From a virus: a stretch of DNA of 64,000 nt. Made by a program: the position numbers and the translations under genes. Shown here one piece after another: positions 1 through 8,139 of the stretch (its first letter is position 1; every line of letters begins with the position of its first letter). The DNA is taken from positions 1 through 64,000 of the IMG/VR virus record IMGVR_UViG_3300028558_000018, one strand, 5' to 3'. The notes under the pieces were generated by a model. That model saw nothing but the letters and a program-made list of their open reading frames with translations. It made no database searches and had not been told where the DNA came from.

Positions 1-360
1 CAACGTGAGAAAATTAAACCAAAATTCAATAAAGGAATGGTTAATTTGGCTAACCAATCTATAACTTTCTTTATCTAGCTTATCGTTCTCCCATTTCGTA
101 AAAGAATCTAAATTATGATAACTCCTTATTTGTTTTTTATCGGGGGAGCACTCTAAAAATGGATGAATATAAGCCGGAACACCCGCTTTGGTTAAAATAT
201 CTAGAGCTTCTTGAACGGCGTTGATTTTTTCCAAAATATTATTTTCTGCGTCTTTTGCCGCATTTCTTTTATTCAAATCTTCTTTTAACGCTTCTCGTTG
301 CTCAAAATTTCTTAAATTGGCTTGAGAGAATAACGATTCTGATGATAATGGTTCGTTCAT
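1..360 (-). CDS. Hypothetical protein, 3' end cut by window edge
   Basis: An open frame of 120 codons starts at ATG 360-358 and runs to base 1 without a stop, so the C-terminus lies outside the window. The N-terminal half is charged and probably a coiled coil (residues about 10-55, rich in Glu, Lys, Asn and Leu). I recognise no family. The start follows the upstream TAA by two bases, the usual tight junction in this cluster. Confidence 0.6.
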   Translation of the reverse strand, partial: MNEPLSSESLFSQANLRNFEQREALKEDLNKRNAAKDAENNILEKINAVQEALDILTKAGVPAYIHPFLECSPDKKQIRSYHNLDSFTKWENDKLDKESYRLVSQINHSFIEFWFNFLTL

Positions 361-362
361 GG

Positions 363-671
363 TTAATCTTTTAATTGTTTGCCTACCTCATCGCAAACAC
401 TTTCGTAATTTTTCTTCATCATCGTCATTAACTTATTCCAACTACCATAACTTTTTCCTGTATTTTTAGCATAAAATCTATCTCGCGCCGCGTGTTCTAT
501 CATATCAATTAAGGGAAGCGTGAAATTCTCTTGACCATACATCATTGGCATACCGTGTTTCCCTGTCTTTTTATACCCATAAAGAATTACGCCTAATGTC
601 GGCTCGCTTTTAGACTCAAATGAATATAATAGATATGCATCTATTTTAATGACCGTTTTCAATTTAATCAT
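363..671 (-). CDS. Hypothetical protein, 102 aa
   Basis: Small soluble protein with no recognised domain; aromatic and basic in the second half. Its start overlaps the stop of the upstream gene, and its TAA lies two bases before the next ATG, so it belongs to the minus-strand operon. No function can be inferred. Confidence 0.6.
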   Translation of the reverse strand: MIKLKTVIKIDAYLLYSFESKSEPTLGVILYGYKKTGKHGMPMMYGQENFTLPLIDMIEHAARDRFYAKNTGKSYGSWNKLMTMMKKNYESVCDEVGKQLKD

Positions 672-880
672 TTAACACCCCTTTCGAATTCCTTAGAATA
701 TTCTAACGCATAAATAATCTTTTCTTCAATTGGACCTAAGATATTCCGCTCTTGCCATACCATTATCGGGCCGCGCTTTAATTCTACCCATTTATTACCT
801 TCTTCTGTGTGAAAAGTGAGAGAGTAGCAAAAATATAATTCGTCGCGGACTCTTTGAATTGCTTCGGTTAATGCGTCCAT
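668..880 (-). CDS. Hypothetical protein, 70 aa
   Basis: Short ORF that overlaps its downstream neighbour by four bases (ATGA) and sits two bases after the PHP-domain gene. It is an acidic and aromatic small protein of unknown role. Coding status rests on operon position and overlap. Confidence 0.55.
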   Translation of the reverse strand: MDALTEAIQRVRDELYFCYSLTFHTEEGNKWVELKRGPIMVWQERNILGPIEEKIIYALEYSKEFERGVK

Positions 881-882
881 AA

Positions 883-1665
883 TTATTTGGTGGTTAATTC
901 TTTATAACTTTGGAATGAAAAGTTTGTCGAACACGCATAATCTTTACTCGGCTTGGCGAATGAACTTTGGTTAAGAATGGAAACGTAAGTTATCCACGCT
1001 TTAGCATCCTCTCGTTTATTATACAAAATTGTCTTAACTTTCATTTCCTGAAACTTCTTATCCTTATTAAATTCATTCAAAGCCTCATCAATGCTCACTT
1101 GATGGATATGCTCGCTATCCTGTTCGCGAAAAATAATCATCTCGCGTTCAATTTCTTCCCCATAACTAGGAATAATCGCCGCGCCGTTAATTAGGGTGTT
1201 AACTGCAACTAGATTATCAAAAAACGGCCAGCACATTATTAAATTAGGCGTCCAAAGTTTCTTTAACTCTTCTTGATCAAAGCGATAATGATAATATTTT
1301 GCTTCTTTATTTGTTTTCCACGCTGTATAAATTTTGATTAAATCGTAATAGGCTTGGCTATTTTTCATCAGCACAATTACTTTATGATTACTCGCTAATG
1401 ATTCTTCGGTTTTATCGAATCTATTATTGGTCATCAATATTTCTAAACCAAAAATAAGTTGCAATCCCTCAGCTTTGAAATTATTATTTAGACTAACAAA
1501 TGAGTGGAAATTGTTGGAAATTACGATTACTTTTTTCAATCCGGCCTCTTTTGCGAGTTGAATAATACTCACTGGCCCGCCTTCTGTGCATTCTTTTGGC
1601 AACCAATCCACGACTAAGGATTTTTGCGACGAATTATCATAAAATACAGCGGTGATATCACTCAT
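883..1665 (-). CDS. PHP-domain protein like the N-terminus of DNA polymerase III alpha
   Basis: The 260-residue product aligns by eye with the PHP region of DnaE/PolC. It shows the order 'AKEAGLKKVIVISNN', 'EGLQLIFGLEILMT', 'HKVIVLMKNSQAYYDLIKI', then a Phe/Tyr-rich strand and a late segment 'REDAKAWITYVSILN' typical of the PHP-palm linker. There is no polymerase palm. The metal-binding Asp-His of active PHP domains (usually TDHG) reads SNNF, so phosphoesterase activity is probably lost. I chose the second ATG (1665), which fits the domain start better than the ATG at 1689. The polymerase core may lie beyond the left edge. The TnpB gene lies directly upstream on the other strand. Confidence 0.6.
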   Translation of the reverse strand: MSDITAVFYDNSSQKSLVVDWLPKECTEGGPVSIIQLAKEAGLKKVIVISNNFHSFVSLNNNFKAEGLQLIFGLEILMTNNRFDKTEESLASNHKVIVLMKNSQAYYDLIKIYTAWKTNKEAKYYHYRFDQEELKKLWTPNLIMCWPFFDNLVAVNTLINGAAIIPSYGEEIEREMIIFREQDSEHIHQVSIDEALNEFNKDKKFQEMKVKTILYNKREDAKAWITYVSILNQSSFAKPSKDYACSTNFSFQSYKELTTK

Positions 1666-1728
1666 TTTTAAATATTTACAGAAAATCATTTCACACTGTA
1701 AAGTTTTTAGGGTATCTGTAAGTAGAAA

Positions 1729-2943
1729 ATGCTAAAAGCATACAAATATCGGCTTTACCCCACGAAAGATCAAGAAATTCTTTTAGCGAAACATTTCGGC
1801 TGCGCTCGGTGGATGTATAATTATGGTTTGGAAGAAAAGATAAAAGCATATGAAAAGAAAGAGAAGTTAAGCTGTTTCGATATAATTAATCGTGTCGTAG
1901 TGATGAAAGAAAGTCAAGAGTTTTCTTGGTTAAACGAGGTAAATTCCCAAAGCCTTCAAATGGCGGCGCGAAACTTGGATAATGCTTTTCAAAGATTTTT
2001 CAAAGAAAAGAAAGGGTTTCCAAAATTTAAAAACAAAAAATCTAATCGTCATTCTTTTCAATGTTCCCAGCACGTAAGAGCGGATTTTTCCTTGGGTTAT
2101 CTACATCTTCCCAAATTTATTAAAGAAAATCAAATTAAAATTAAATTTCATCGTAAATTCGAAGGGAAAATTAAAACTACAACCATATCTAAAACTCCAT
2201 CCGGTAAATATTTCGCCTCTATCGTAGTGGAAACTCCTGATAAAATTCCCGAATTAAAACTAATTAATGAATCTACCACTATTGGCATAGACACCGGAAT
2301 TAAAACGTTTTTAACTCTTTCTAATAGAACTACTTTTGAAAACAATAAATATTTAAAACAATCACTTAAAAAACTTAAAAAACTAAACCGCACCCATTCT
2401 CGAAAGAAAAATGGAAGTGCAAACAAAGAAAAATCGCGAATTAAACTAGCAAAACAACACGAGAAAGTTACGAATCAACGAAACGATTATATTCATAAAA
2501 CAACTTCAAAAATTGTAAACGATAACCAAGTTAGCGCAATTTGCATTGAAGATTTGAATATTAAAGGAATGGTCAAAGAAAAGAATAAAAACTTCAATAG
2601 AGCTTTATCTGACGTAAGTTTGGGTAAATTCTATGAAGTTTTAAAATACAAATGCGAATGGAAAGGAATTAATTTGATTAAAATTGGCCGATTTGAGGCG
2701 AGTTCAAAAACTTGTTCCAATGACGGTTACGTTAATCATAATTTAACCCTTGCTGATCGCAATTGGGTATGTCCGATTTGTGGGACCAACCATGATCGCG
2801 ACTTAAACGCGGCAATCAATATTAAGAAATTCGGCTTGCTATCAGGCAAGCCACTACCGATGGAATGTCGGGAAGTCAAGCCTGTGGAGACTCGCATTAG
2901 TGGGTCTGCGAAGCAGGAAATTTTACCCCTTCGGGTGAGGTAA
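1729..2943 (+). CDS. tnpB: TnpB (IS200/IS605-family RNA-guided nuclease/transposon protein)
   Basis: This 404-aa protein has the full TnpB layout. It starts 'MLKAYKYRLYPT' and has a helical middle and a split RuvC domain with D188 (GIDTG), E274 (CIEDLNI) and D358 (HDRDLNAAI). TnpB proteins are ωRNA-guided DNA nucleases that help retain IS605-type elements. The zinc ribbon is atypical: the first pair reads C329-S-N-D332 instead of CxxC, while C348/C351 are intact. No tnpA lies nearby. It is the only plus-strand gene in the first 45 kb, which marks an insertion. AGGGTATCT lies 13 nt before the ATG. The 3' end overlaps a hairpin that may be the right end and the ωRNA scaffold. Confidence 0.92.
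   Translation: MLKAYKYRLYPTKDQEILLAKHFGCARWMYNYGLEEKIKAYEKKEKLSCFDIINRVVVMKESQEFSWLNEVNSQSLQMAARNLDNAFQRFFKEKKGFPKFKNKKSNRHSFQCSQHVRADFSLGYLHLPKFIKENQIKIKFHRKFEGKIKTTTISKTPSGKYFASIVVETPDKIPELKLINESTTIGIDTGIKTFLTLSNRTTFENNKYLKQSLKKLKKLNRTHSRKKNGSANKEKSRIKLAKQHEKVTNQRNDYIHKTTSKIVNDNQVSAICIEDLNIKGMVKEKNKNFNRALSDVSLGKFYEVLKYKCEWKGINLIKIGRFEASSKTCSNDGYVNHNLTLADRNWVCPICGTNHDRDLNAAINIKKFGLLSGKPLPMECREVKPVETRISGSAKQEILPLRVR
2922..2939 (+). repeat. Hairpin at 3' end of tnpB, candidate right-end/ωRNA stem
   Basis: ACCC-CTTC-GGGT forms a perfect core stem, extended by wobble pairs on both sides. It overlaps the last tnpB codons and the last codons of the opposing gene. IS605-type elements carry a subterminal hairpin at the right end, and tnpB guide RNAs end there. 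The exact element boundary cannot be set from one copy. Confidence 0.4.
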
Positions 2944-3309
2944 TTCACCAACCCAAAATTGTTCACCGGAAAGAATATCCGCCCGTTCTTTAATTTTTTC
3001 AATCAAATAACCTTGCTCCGACTCTTCCAATATCTCCTTGGCCGCGCACCAAAGATATTCCACTCGCTGAATTGGGCTAACCTCCTTTAATTGGCCCGTT
3101 TTGCGAATTTCTAATTGAAGGTAGCTCACTCGGGTAAAAACATTTGCAATTTCTAATTCTAAATTAGTGCGTTCTTGATAAGAAGTCGCAATTTTGTCGT
3201 TAACCCAATTACTTTGAATTTCCAGTTTGCGCTGTTTTAATTGGGCTAATTCAAGAGTTTTTTCGCGTAGTTCGTCCTTTAATTGCTTTAATTTTTCTTT
3301 ATTATTCAT
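2923..3309 (-). CDS. Coiled-coil hypothetical protein, 128 aa
   Basis: Residues 1-95 are almost continuous heptad-like Lys/Glu/Leu/Gln sequence, so a coiled coil is likely. The last codons run antisense through the 3' end of tnpB, so the native C-terminus may have been replaced by transposon sequence (inference). The start overlaps the stop of the 57-aa upstream ORF (ATGA). Confidence 0.55.
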   Translation of the reverse strand: MNNKEKLKQLKDELREKTLELAQLKQRKLEIQSNWVNDKIATSYQERTNLELEIANVFTRVSYLQLEIRKTGQLKEVSPIQRVEYLWCAAKEILEESEQGYLIEKIKERADILSGEQFWVGELPHPKG

Positions 3310-3479
3310 TTTGTTTCTTTGATTAATTTTAATTCGCCGAAAATATTAGTGCCATTAATATACCAAAGGGCTAGAATTTTATTATCATAAATTGCGCGCT
3401 CTTTTTTATTTTTAGTAATAAACTCCCCATTGGAACCTATCCAATATTTGTTATTAATTGTTTTAATGGAATATTTCAT
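3306..3479 (-). CDS. Small hypothetical protein, 57 aa
   Basis: Complete ORF with ATGA overlaps at both ends, to the DUF4326 gene upstream and the coiled-coil gene downstream. That linkage is strong evidence for translation. It starts 'MKYSIKTINNKYWIGSNGE' and has a pattern of short aromatic strands. No family is recognised. Confidence 0.6.
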   Translation of the reverse strand: MKYSIKTINNKYWIGSNGEFITKNKKERAIYDNKILALWYINGTNIFGELKLIKETK

Positions 3480-3841
3480 GAGTTTAAATAAGGTTTTAGC
3501 ACTTCTTCAATACGATACTTGATGAACTCTGCGTGACAAGCTCTAAATGTGGGTGCGCCTGCACACCAGCATAGCAAACTTACGCTTTTCCCTTTGTAAA
3601 CTTTCCGCGCAATTTTCAATGTTTCTTGTTTCATCGGGCCATCACGCTCCCAATCGGCGTCATAATCGGCTTTGTATTTTGAGAGAACTTCGGCGCGTTT
3701 AATATCGTCGCGATAATCTTCTAAAATATATTTATTTCCCAATATAGGATTAACTCTATCCACATGAATGACTTCCGTATCTTTTCTCGGCGGCGCGGCC
3801 CCGCTTCTTTTATTGCCGATATAGATATTACCAAATTTCAT
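3476..3841 (-). CDS. DUF4326 domain protein
   Basis: The 121-aa product has the DUF4326 hallmark near its C-terminus: 'SLLCWCAGAPTFRACHAEFI', that is CWC followed by a CH pair. Small phage and plasmid proteins of this family have no assigned function, and the Cys/His set may bind metal. The N-terminal 'KFGNIYIGNKRSGAAPPRK' resembles the nucleotide-like start of the family. It overlaps both neighbours by four bases. Confidence 0.75.
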   Translation of the reverse strand: MKFGNIYIGNKRSGAAPPRKDTEVIHVDRVNPILGNKYILEDYRDDIKRAEVLSKYKADYDADWERDGPMKQETLKIARKVYKGKSVSLLCWCAGAPTFRACHAEFIKYRIEEVLKPYLNS

Positions 3842-4059
3842 AGATTTTTAATCCCCTCATATTTTAACACTCTATCAGCGTAACTCCTCATTCCAATAAC
3901 GTAATCTAAAGGAGTCAAATAACTTTCTCTTTGGGGAGGGTCAAATTCCCAATATGGATTTTTCGCGCCCATAATACGTTTTTGATCATTATTTAATTTT
4001 TGAGAAATCCAAAATTCGCATTCATCCCAATCCGATAAATTATTAGGGTCTAGTTCCAT
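3838..4059 (-). CDS. Hypothetical protein, 73 aa
   Basis: Small acidic and aromatic protein with Trp-rich N-terminus. It overlaps the DUF4326 gene by four bases and shares its first bases with the 3' end of the 54-aa ORF upstream. No known domain. Confidence 0.55.
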   Translation of the reverse strand: MELDPNNLSDWDECEFWISQKLNNDQKRIMGAKNPYWEFDPPQRESYLTPLDYVIGMRSYADRVLKYEGIKNL

Positions 4060-4207
4060 AATTATTTAATTTTAATAATTCTAATTCGTGTTTTTGAATT
4101 CTTTGAACGGCGAAAATAATATATTGTGGAGGAATAATAAGGGTATTTTTAGCTAATTGGCTCCAAATAGAGACTAAATGCAAATCATATTCTATTTGAT
4201 TATTCAT
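4043..4207 (-). CDS. Small hypothetical protein, 54 aa
   Basis: ORF filling an otherwise empty stretch. It starts 'MNNQIEYDLHLVSIWSQLAK' and overlaps the 3' end of the upstream 205-aa gene. A Leu/Ile-rich centre suggests a helical protein. Function unknown. Confidence 0.5.
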   Translation of the reverse strand: MNNQIEYDLHLVSIWSQLAKNTLIIPPQYIIFAVQRIQKHELELLKLNNYGTRP

Positions 4208-4817
4208 TTTTAATTAATTCCACGCGACCCTCACCTAAAAACTCAATATAATCCAATTCAGGATATAAATCTTCAAATCCTTGGGATGTATGGGGATAAA
4301 ATAATCCTATAAATGAACAATTAAAAATTTTACTCTCATGCCAAGAAGATTTAATTGGGCCAATATCCTTGCTCCACCCACCTTGGCAATATCTGCTCCC
4401 ATAATTATGAAACCCTTGAGATTGCTCTAATTCAAATTTATAATTATTTTTTGCAATTTCGTAAAAAGCCATCATATTTGCCTCGTCTCCCAACATATCA
4501 ATATAATCTCCCTCATCCATCCAATTGCTAACTGAATGTTTATGATTATCACATTCGGGGCTAATTCCCGTTACGCTGTTTAAAATCAATAATTCTTCTT
4601 CTAAAAACCCGTCTTTGCTTACCTTAATCTCTTCTAATTTAATATTTTTATCTAAACGCGGGGAATAAATAATTTGAGATTCATTGTCGATAAAATCATA
4701 ACCCCCCTTGCTGTCTGAAAAACAAAATTCATCCTCGGAGAGATTCGGCGGGCGACCATCTTCCATAAATAGCCCCTCGGAAAGAAGGGCGACTCTAACA
4801 TATACGGGGATACTCAT
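4200..4817 (-). CDS. Hypothetical protein, 205 aa
   Basis: Acidic soluble protein of unknown family with several Trp, Tyr and Cys residues in the second half and no signal peptide or membrane segment. It follows the next gene upstream through a short AT junction (TAAATAATTATG). Confidence 0.6.
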   Translation of the reverse strand: MSIPVYVRVALLSEGLFMEDGRPPNLSEDEFCFSDSKGGYDFIDNESQIIYSPRLDKNIKLEEIKVSKDGFLEEELLILNSVTGISPECDNHKHSVSNWMDEGDYIDMLGDEANMMAFYEIAKNNYKFELEQSQGFHNYGSRYCQGGWSKDIGPIKSSWHESKIFNCSFIGLFYPHTSQGFEDLYPELDYIEFLGEGRVELIKNE

Positions 4818-4823
4818 AATTAT

Positions 4824-5099
4824 TTAAATATATTCAATTACCCATTCTTGAGACGGGCGAACAATTGCTTTCCCATAAAACCTCCCGCCCCATGATTTTT
4901 CCCAGAAAATTTGCGTATGGTCTAAAAATCTCCCAATATGTTTTTGGGGATTAATAAAATACACCTTCCCCTTTTTACTTAAATTAGATTTTGTGCGAGA
5001 CGTATCCCCATTTTCATGTTTGATTCTAACTTCTCTACATGGAATATAGTAAAGCGCGGTAATTGGGTCTTTTAGCCGGAAGGGTTTAACATTTTTCAT
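4824..5099 (-). CDS. Hypothetical protein, 91 aa
   Basis: Basic small protein with short strands and no recognised motif. Start and stop fit the tight spacing of the operon; the 5' end overlaps the 3' end of the next gene upstream by 14 bases. Confidence 0.55.
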   Translation of the reverse strand: MKNVKPFRLKDPITALYYIPCREVRIKHENGDTSRTKSNLSKKGKVYFINPQKHIGRFLDHTQIFWEKSWGGRFYGKAIVRPSQEWVIEYI

Positions 5100-5400
5100 G
5101 GGTTATTTTTACCTTTTTATACTCTACTCCTTCCGCGCCATCATTAATAGCCTCTTCATAAGCCCCATCAAGCATTTTAGTAACCAAAGTCTCTCCGGTT
5201 TCAGATTCGTGATTTAACGCACGAAGAACGTCTTTCGCCCAATGGTTTTCATTAATAATTTTAAACTTTTTATCATCCAGAGGCCCGCCGTTCTTTTCTT
5301 TGGAAGCGAATGCGAGGACGGAAATCCCTACGGTGATTACTAATTGATCATTTTCGATTCTAGTATTTAACGCTAAATCTTTATTTTTCTTTGTTTTCAT
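5086..5400 (-). CDS. Hypothetical protein, 104 aa
   Basis: Starts with a Lys-rich stretch, followed by 'DQLVITVGISVLAFA' and an acidic C-terminal half. The form suggests a small alpha/beta protein, but no family was identified. It overlaps the upstream gene by four bases. Confidence 0.55.
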   Translation of the reverse strand: MKTKKNKDLALNTRIENDQLVITVGISVLAFASKEKNGGPLDDKKFKIINENHWAKDVLRALNHESETGETLVTKMLDGAYEEAINDGAEGVEYKKVKITHEKC

Positions 5401-5582
5401 AATGGATAATATCTACGGTTTTGGCTCTCTTTAACTTTATATTCATTAACAATTTGTTCAATTACAATTTTCGCCGCGTTTAATGTTGCAAAAGAGCCAT
5501 CTTCGTGACAAATTTCTAATGGCGAATAACATTCTACTACCCATCCTTCGAAGGATAAAATTTGCTCGGTTTCTTTATTCAT
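5397..5582 (-). CDS. Hypothetical protein, 61 aa
   Basis: Short ORF that overlaps both neighbours. Contains 'WVVECYSPLEICHEDGSFAT', suggesting a compact beta structure. No function assigned. Confidence 0.5.
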   Translation of the reverse strand: MNKETEQILSFEGWVVECYSPLEICHEDGSFATLNAAKIVIEQIVNEYKVKESQNRRYYPL

Positions 5583-5793
5583 AACAATTATTTAAATTCT
5601 TAATATTTACCCAAAATCTAGAATCTTCACCTCCATTGTCAAACCACACGCCGCATTTTGTTACCCTTCTAACATAATGTTCTAATAGCTCATTGCTTCC
5701 ATCCCATGCGGAATTTATAGAGTAGATGGAGATAATTTTCCCCTCTAATTTTTTAAAACTAAATAACGTGCGGCGAATTTTATTTTGGCTCAT
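5575..5793 (-). CDS. Hypothetical protein, 72 aa
   Basis: Small basic N-terminus followed by a Trp/Asn-rich half. It overlaps the genes on both sides, including the YopX gene upstream by four bases. Unknown function. Confidence 0.5.
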   Translation of the reverse strand: MSQNKIRRTLFSFKKLEGKIISIYSINSAWDGSNELLEHYVRRVTKCGVWFDNGGEDSRFWVNIKNLNNCYE

Positions 5794-6164
5794 AAATTAT
5801 CATTTTTCAAAGGATTCAGTCTATCAGCAATCATCCCTCCATGCTCAAAAATATTCCCCACAACTTTCGGCCCGCCGCCCGCGAACCAAATAGTATCGAG
5901 TTGATAATCCGTGCCCGCTGCGAAAAAGCCACTCCCGCGATAAATGATTGCACGATTTTCTCCATTTACATTGACAATATCGCCCTCGTAAATGTCCACT
6001 TTGTTGCTGTCTTGGCGTCCGGTAAATTGTTGAATAGCAAAATTTTCTCTATTTTCTACTTTAGCAAAAAACATTAATTCGCCGCCATTACCACATTCAA
6101 GATAATCTGGGTTATCAAATTCTTGGCCGTTCCAGACGCGAAATTTAAATGTTCTTTGTTTCAT
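5790..6164 (-). CDS. YopX-family protein (copy 1)
   Basis: 124 aa with the YopX layout: an opening 'FKFRVWNGQEFDNPD', a central 'IQQFTGRQDSNKVDIYEGDIV' and a closing 'VVGNIFEHGG'. YopX proteins are small beta-barrel-like phage proteins of unknown function. Six copies occur in this window (also near 22.7, 23.2, 39.6, 42.2 and 43.5 kb). The start overlaps the upstream gene by 20 bases. Confidence 0.85.
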   Translation of the reverse strand: MKQRTFKFRVWNGQEFDNPDYLECGNGGELMFFAKVENRENFAIQQFTGRQDSNKVDIYEGDIVNVNGENRAIIYRGSGFFAAGTDYQLDTIWFAGGGPKVVGNIFEHGGMIADRLNPLKNDNL

Positions 6165-6444
6165 AAATTTTCTTTAACCCGCTTTTGACCAATTTACCGA
6201 TTTGTTCTTCTCTAATATAATCTTCGTAATCAATTTCTAAAGATTCTAATAGATTGCCCAAATCTTCGTTATCTTCTTTCACCAGTGTTTGCTTATAATC
6301 ATCAATATCTCCATTATGATAATCCACGTTCCATGTTGCGTAATATAACTTGTTCTTTTTTAGCTCCCAATGTTTTAAATAAAAATTAGAATCATTCTTT
6401 TTTAAGAATTTAATTAATTTAATTACTTTGGTTAATTTTGTCAT
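6145..6444 (-). CDS. Hypothetical protein, 99 aa
   Basis: Lys-rich N-terminus with hydrophobic spacing, then an acidic middle. Overlaps the upstream gene by four bases and the YopX gene by 20. No recognised domain. Confidence 0.5.
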   Translation of the reverse strand: MTKLTKVIKLIKFLKKNDSNFYLKHWELKKNKLYYATWNVDYHNGDIDDYKQTLVKEDNEDLGNLLESLEIDYEDYIREEQIGKLVKSGLKKIYETKNI

Positions 6445-6884
6445 AATTTCTTATATTTGTAGAAACCTGTTCCCGTGACTTCTTCGTGCAATTGCCTCAT
6501 CGTGCCCAATAGAGAATTTTTCTCCGCATCTGTCAAGGCCATGTTTGCAGCTAATTTTAGTCCAAAATCAGAACCTTTTCGCGCCGCAATAATTTCTTCA
6601 TCATTTTTAAACGGGTTCGGCGCGTTAAATGCATGATTATATCTCACGCACATTGATGCTAACAAATCAATCGGGGCTTTTTTAGGAATAACCACCATTG
6701 AGTTAATATTAGGGGTAATTTCACCCTTTTTAATCTCACTATCAATGTATTCTTCGACTAACTGTGCGACAAATCTGCAACTCGCCTCACCATTTTGAGA
6801 CTTGTGCAACCAATCTAATAATTGAGATTGATTCTCAATAACGTTATTCTTATTACGCTCAATTAATTTTTGCTTTTTATCCAT
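6441..6884 (-). CDS. Hypothetical protein, 147 aa
   Basis: I place the start at 'MDKKQKL', where the ATG overlaps the upstream TGA (TGATG), rather than five codons earlier. The sequence has a helical first part and the segment 'PKKAPIDLLASMCVRYNHAF' found in several phage proteins of unknown function. Likely a soluble helical protein. Confidence 0.6.
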   Translation of the reverse strand: MDKKQKLIERNKNNVIENQSQLLDWLHKSQNGEASCRFVAQLVEEYIDSEIKKGEITPNINSMVVIPKKAPIDLLASMCVRYNHAFNAPNPFKNDEEIIAARKGSDFGLKLAANMALTDAEKNSLLGTMRQLHEEVTGTGFYKYKKL

Positions 6885-7093
6885 CACAGACCCCTCCAAG
6901 AAGATTTTACTACTTCATTCATCGCCTCAAATTGGGATTTAAGTTTAACGGGGAATAAATTATAAACTAATTCGCAAAAAGTAACAATTAAATATTCAAT
7001 TACAATTAACGTATATGCAATTGGGATAATTAGCGCAATAATCGGTTTACGAAGATATGGTTCTTTAATTTCTGAGATATTTTGTGGTGTCAT
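6884..7093 (-). CDS. Small membrane protein, 69 aa
   Basis: One clear hydrophobic helix at about residues 17-40 (IIALIIPIAYTLIVIEYLIV), followed by an amphipathic tail. It could be an inner-membrane lysis, exclusion or anchoring protein, but nothing in the sequence decides this. It overlaps the downstream start by one base. Confidence 0.6.
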   Translation of the reverse strand: MTPQNISEIKEPYLRKPIIALIIPIAYTLIVIEYLIVTFCELVYNLFPVKLKSQFEAMNEVVKSSWRGL

Positions 7094-7100
7094 AATGATG

Positions 7101-7361
7101 TTATTCTACGCAAATTGTTTCTTTTTCAAATGTTGCTTGGGCCGCTTTGCATCGCGCTTCGAAATTTTTCCCATCTAGCTCTTTTTGCTTACGCTTTTCA
7201 ATTACTTCCCGCGCTTTCTCCTCCGAAGTTACAAACCCGCGCCAAGTATCAAAACCATCAACCAAATCCCACCATAGAAAATATTTTTTCATTTGAGGGG
7301 TGTAAACTGGTGAGGCGTTCAATAGCCATTTTTGGATTCGAAATTTGCAACATTTATTCAT
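7101..7361 (-). CDS. Hypothetical protein, 86 aa
   Basis: Trp-rich N-terminal half and a basic helical C-terminus ending in a Cys-Val-Glu tail. The ATG follows the upstream TAA with the junction TAATTTATG. An overlapping plus-strand frame is a shadow. Function unknown. Confidence 0.55.
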   Translation of the reverse strand: MNKCCKFRIQKWLLNASPVYTPQMKKYFLWWDLVDGFDTWRGFVTSEEKAREVIEKRKQKELDGKNFEARCKAAQATFEKETICVE

Positions 7362-7364
7362 AAA

Positions 7365-7655
7365 TTATTTTAAAATTTTCCATTTCATTTCGCGGCAACA
7401 TTCAACAGCTTGACGCTTTGTGGGAAACGAGTCCAGCCAAAAACCATTCCATTTCGTGGGAAGAAAAACATCATAAGGCAAAATAGACCATTGCCAAATT
7501 CCCGCGTCATCATTATGATAAAATGTTACTCCTTCGTAAACTTTATCGCGAAGTAATTGGGCAAGTTCAATACATTCTTTATAGCACGTAGGACAGCTTC
7601 TCTTTGTCCGCCGCGCCCAATTTGAAGATTTAATGGATTTTTGTTTAATTTTCAT
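7365..7655 (-). CDS. Hypothetical protein, 96 aa
   Basis: Basic N-terminus with 'CPTCYKEC', possibly a small metal site, then a Trp/Phe-rich domain. Both ends carry TAATTTATG junctions. No family recognised. Confidence 0.55.
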   Translation of the reverse strand: MKIKQKSIKSSNWARRTKRSCPTCYKECIELAQLLRDKVYEGVTFYHNDDAGIWQWSILPYDVFLPTKWNGFWLDSFPTKRQAVECCREMKWKILK

Positions 7656-7658
7656 AAA

Positions 7659-7826
7659 TTATTTTCTAAATACTAAGTAATAAATGGGAGAAACGGTTAT
7701 CACGCAGCCAATTATTCCACCGATTATCGCCGATTCAATTGATTCTCCGCGTAGCCAAGCTGAGAAAGCACAATAAACTGTTGTTAGAATAATTAGTAAT
7801 ACTAAAATCCTCATTAGTTTAATCAT
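7659..7826 (-). CDS. Small two-helix membrane protein, 55 aa
   Basis: An ORF under 60 residues in an otherwise empty gap. It has two hydrophobic segments (residues about 6-24 and 31-53) separated by 'RGESIE'. It overlaps the upstream gene by four bases (ATGA), and its TAA is followed by the next ATG through TAATTTATG, so it is very likely translated. The form would suit a holin-like or small regulatory membrane protein, with no direct evidence. Confidence 0.65.
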   Translation of the reverse strand: MIKLMRILVLLIILTTVYCAFSAWLRGESIESAIIGGIIGCVITVSPIYYLVFRK

Positions 7827-8122
7827 GTTTGTTCTTGGTTGAATTGCGCGCCACGTTTAATTAAATTGTTCAAGCGATTGCTCAAATAATAAATCTCGCT
7901 AGACAACGCTTCTATTTGAGAATCTTTATCCAGCGTCCTAAACCCACATTCTACATAACCAATTTTCTCTTCTAGTTCTCTTGCATATTTCCATGCGGAA
8001 TCTTCATCTTGAAAAATTTCAGTATTAACGGGAGGCTCATAATAATTATCGTCCGCGCCTCCATGCCAAACGTGATAAAAATCCTGCCAGAACATTAAGT
8101 AAATTTGATTATTCGCGGACAT
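7823..8122 (-). CDS. Hypothetical protein, 99 aa
   Basis: Acidic, aromatic N-terminal half and a helical C-terminal half that may form a short coiled coil. Overlaps the downstream membrane ORF by four bases. Unknown function. Confidence 0.55.
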   Translation of the reverse strand: MSANNQIYLMFWQDFYHVWHGGADDNYYEPPVNTEIFQDEDSAWKYARELEEKIGYVECGFRTLDKDSQIEALSSEIYYLSNRLNNLIKRGAQFNQEQT

Positions 8123-8139
8123 TTGTAAATTATTGATTA

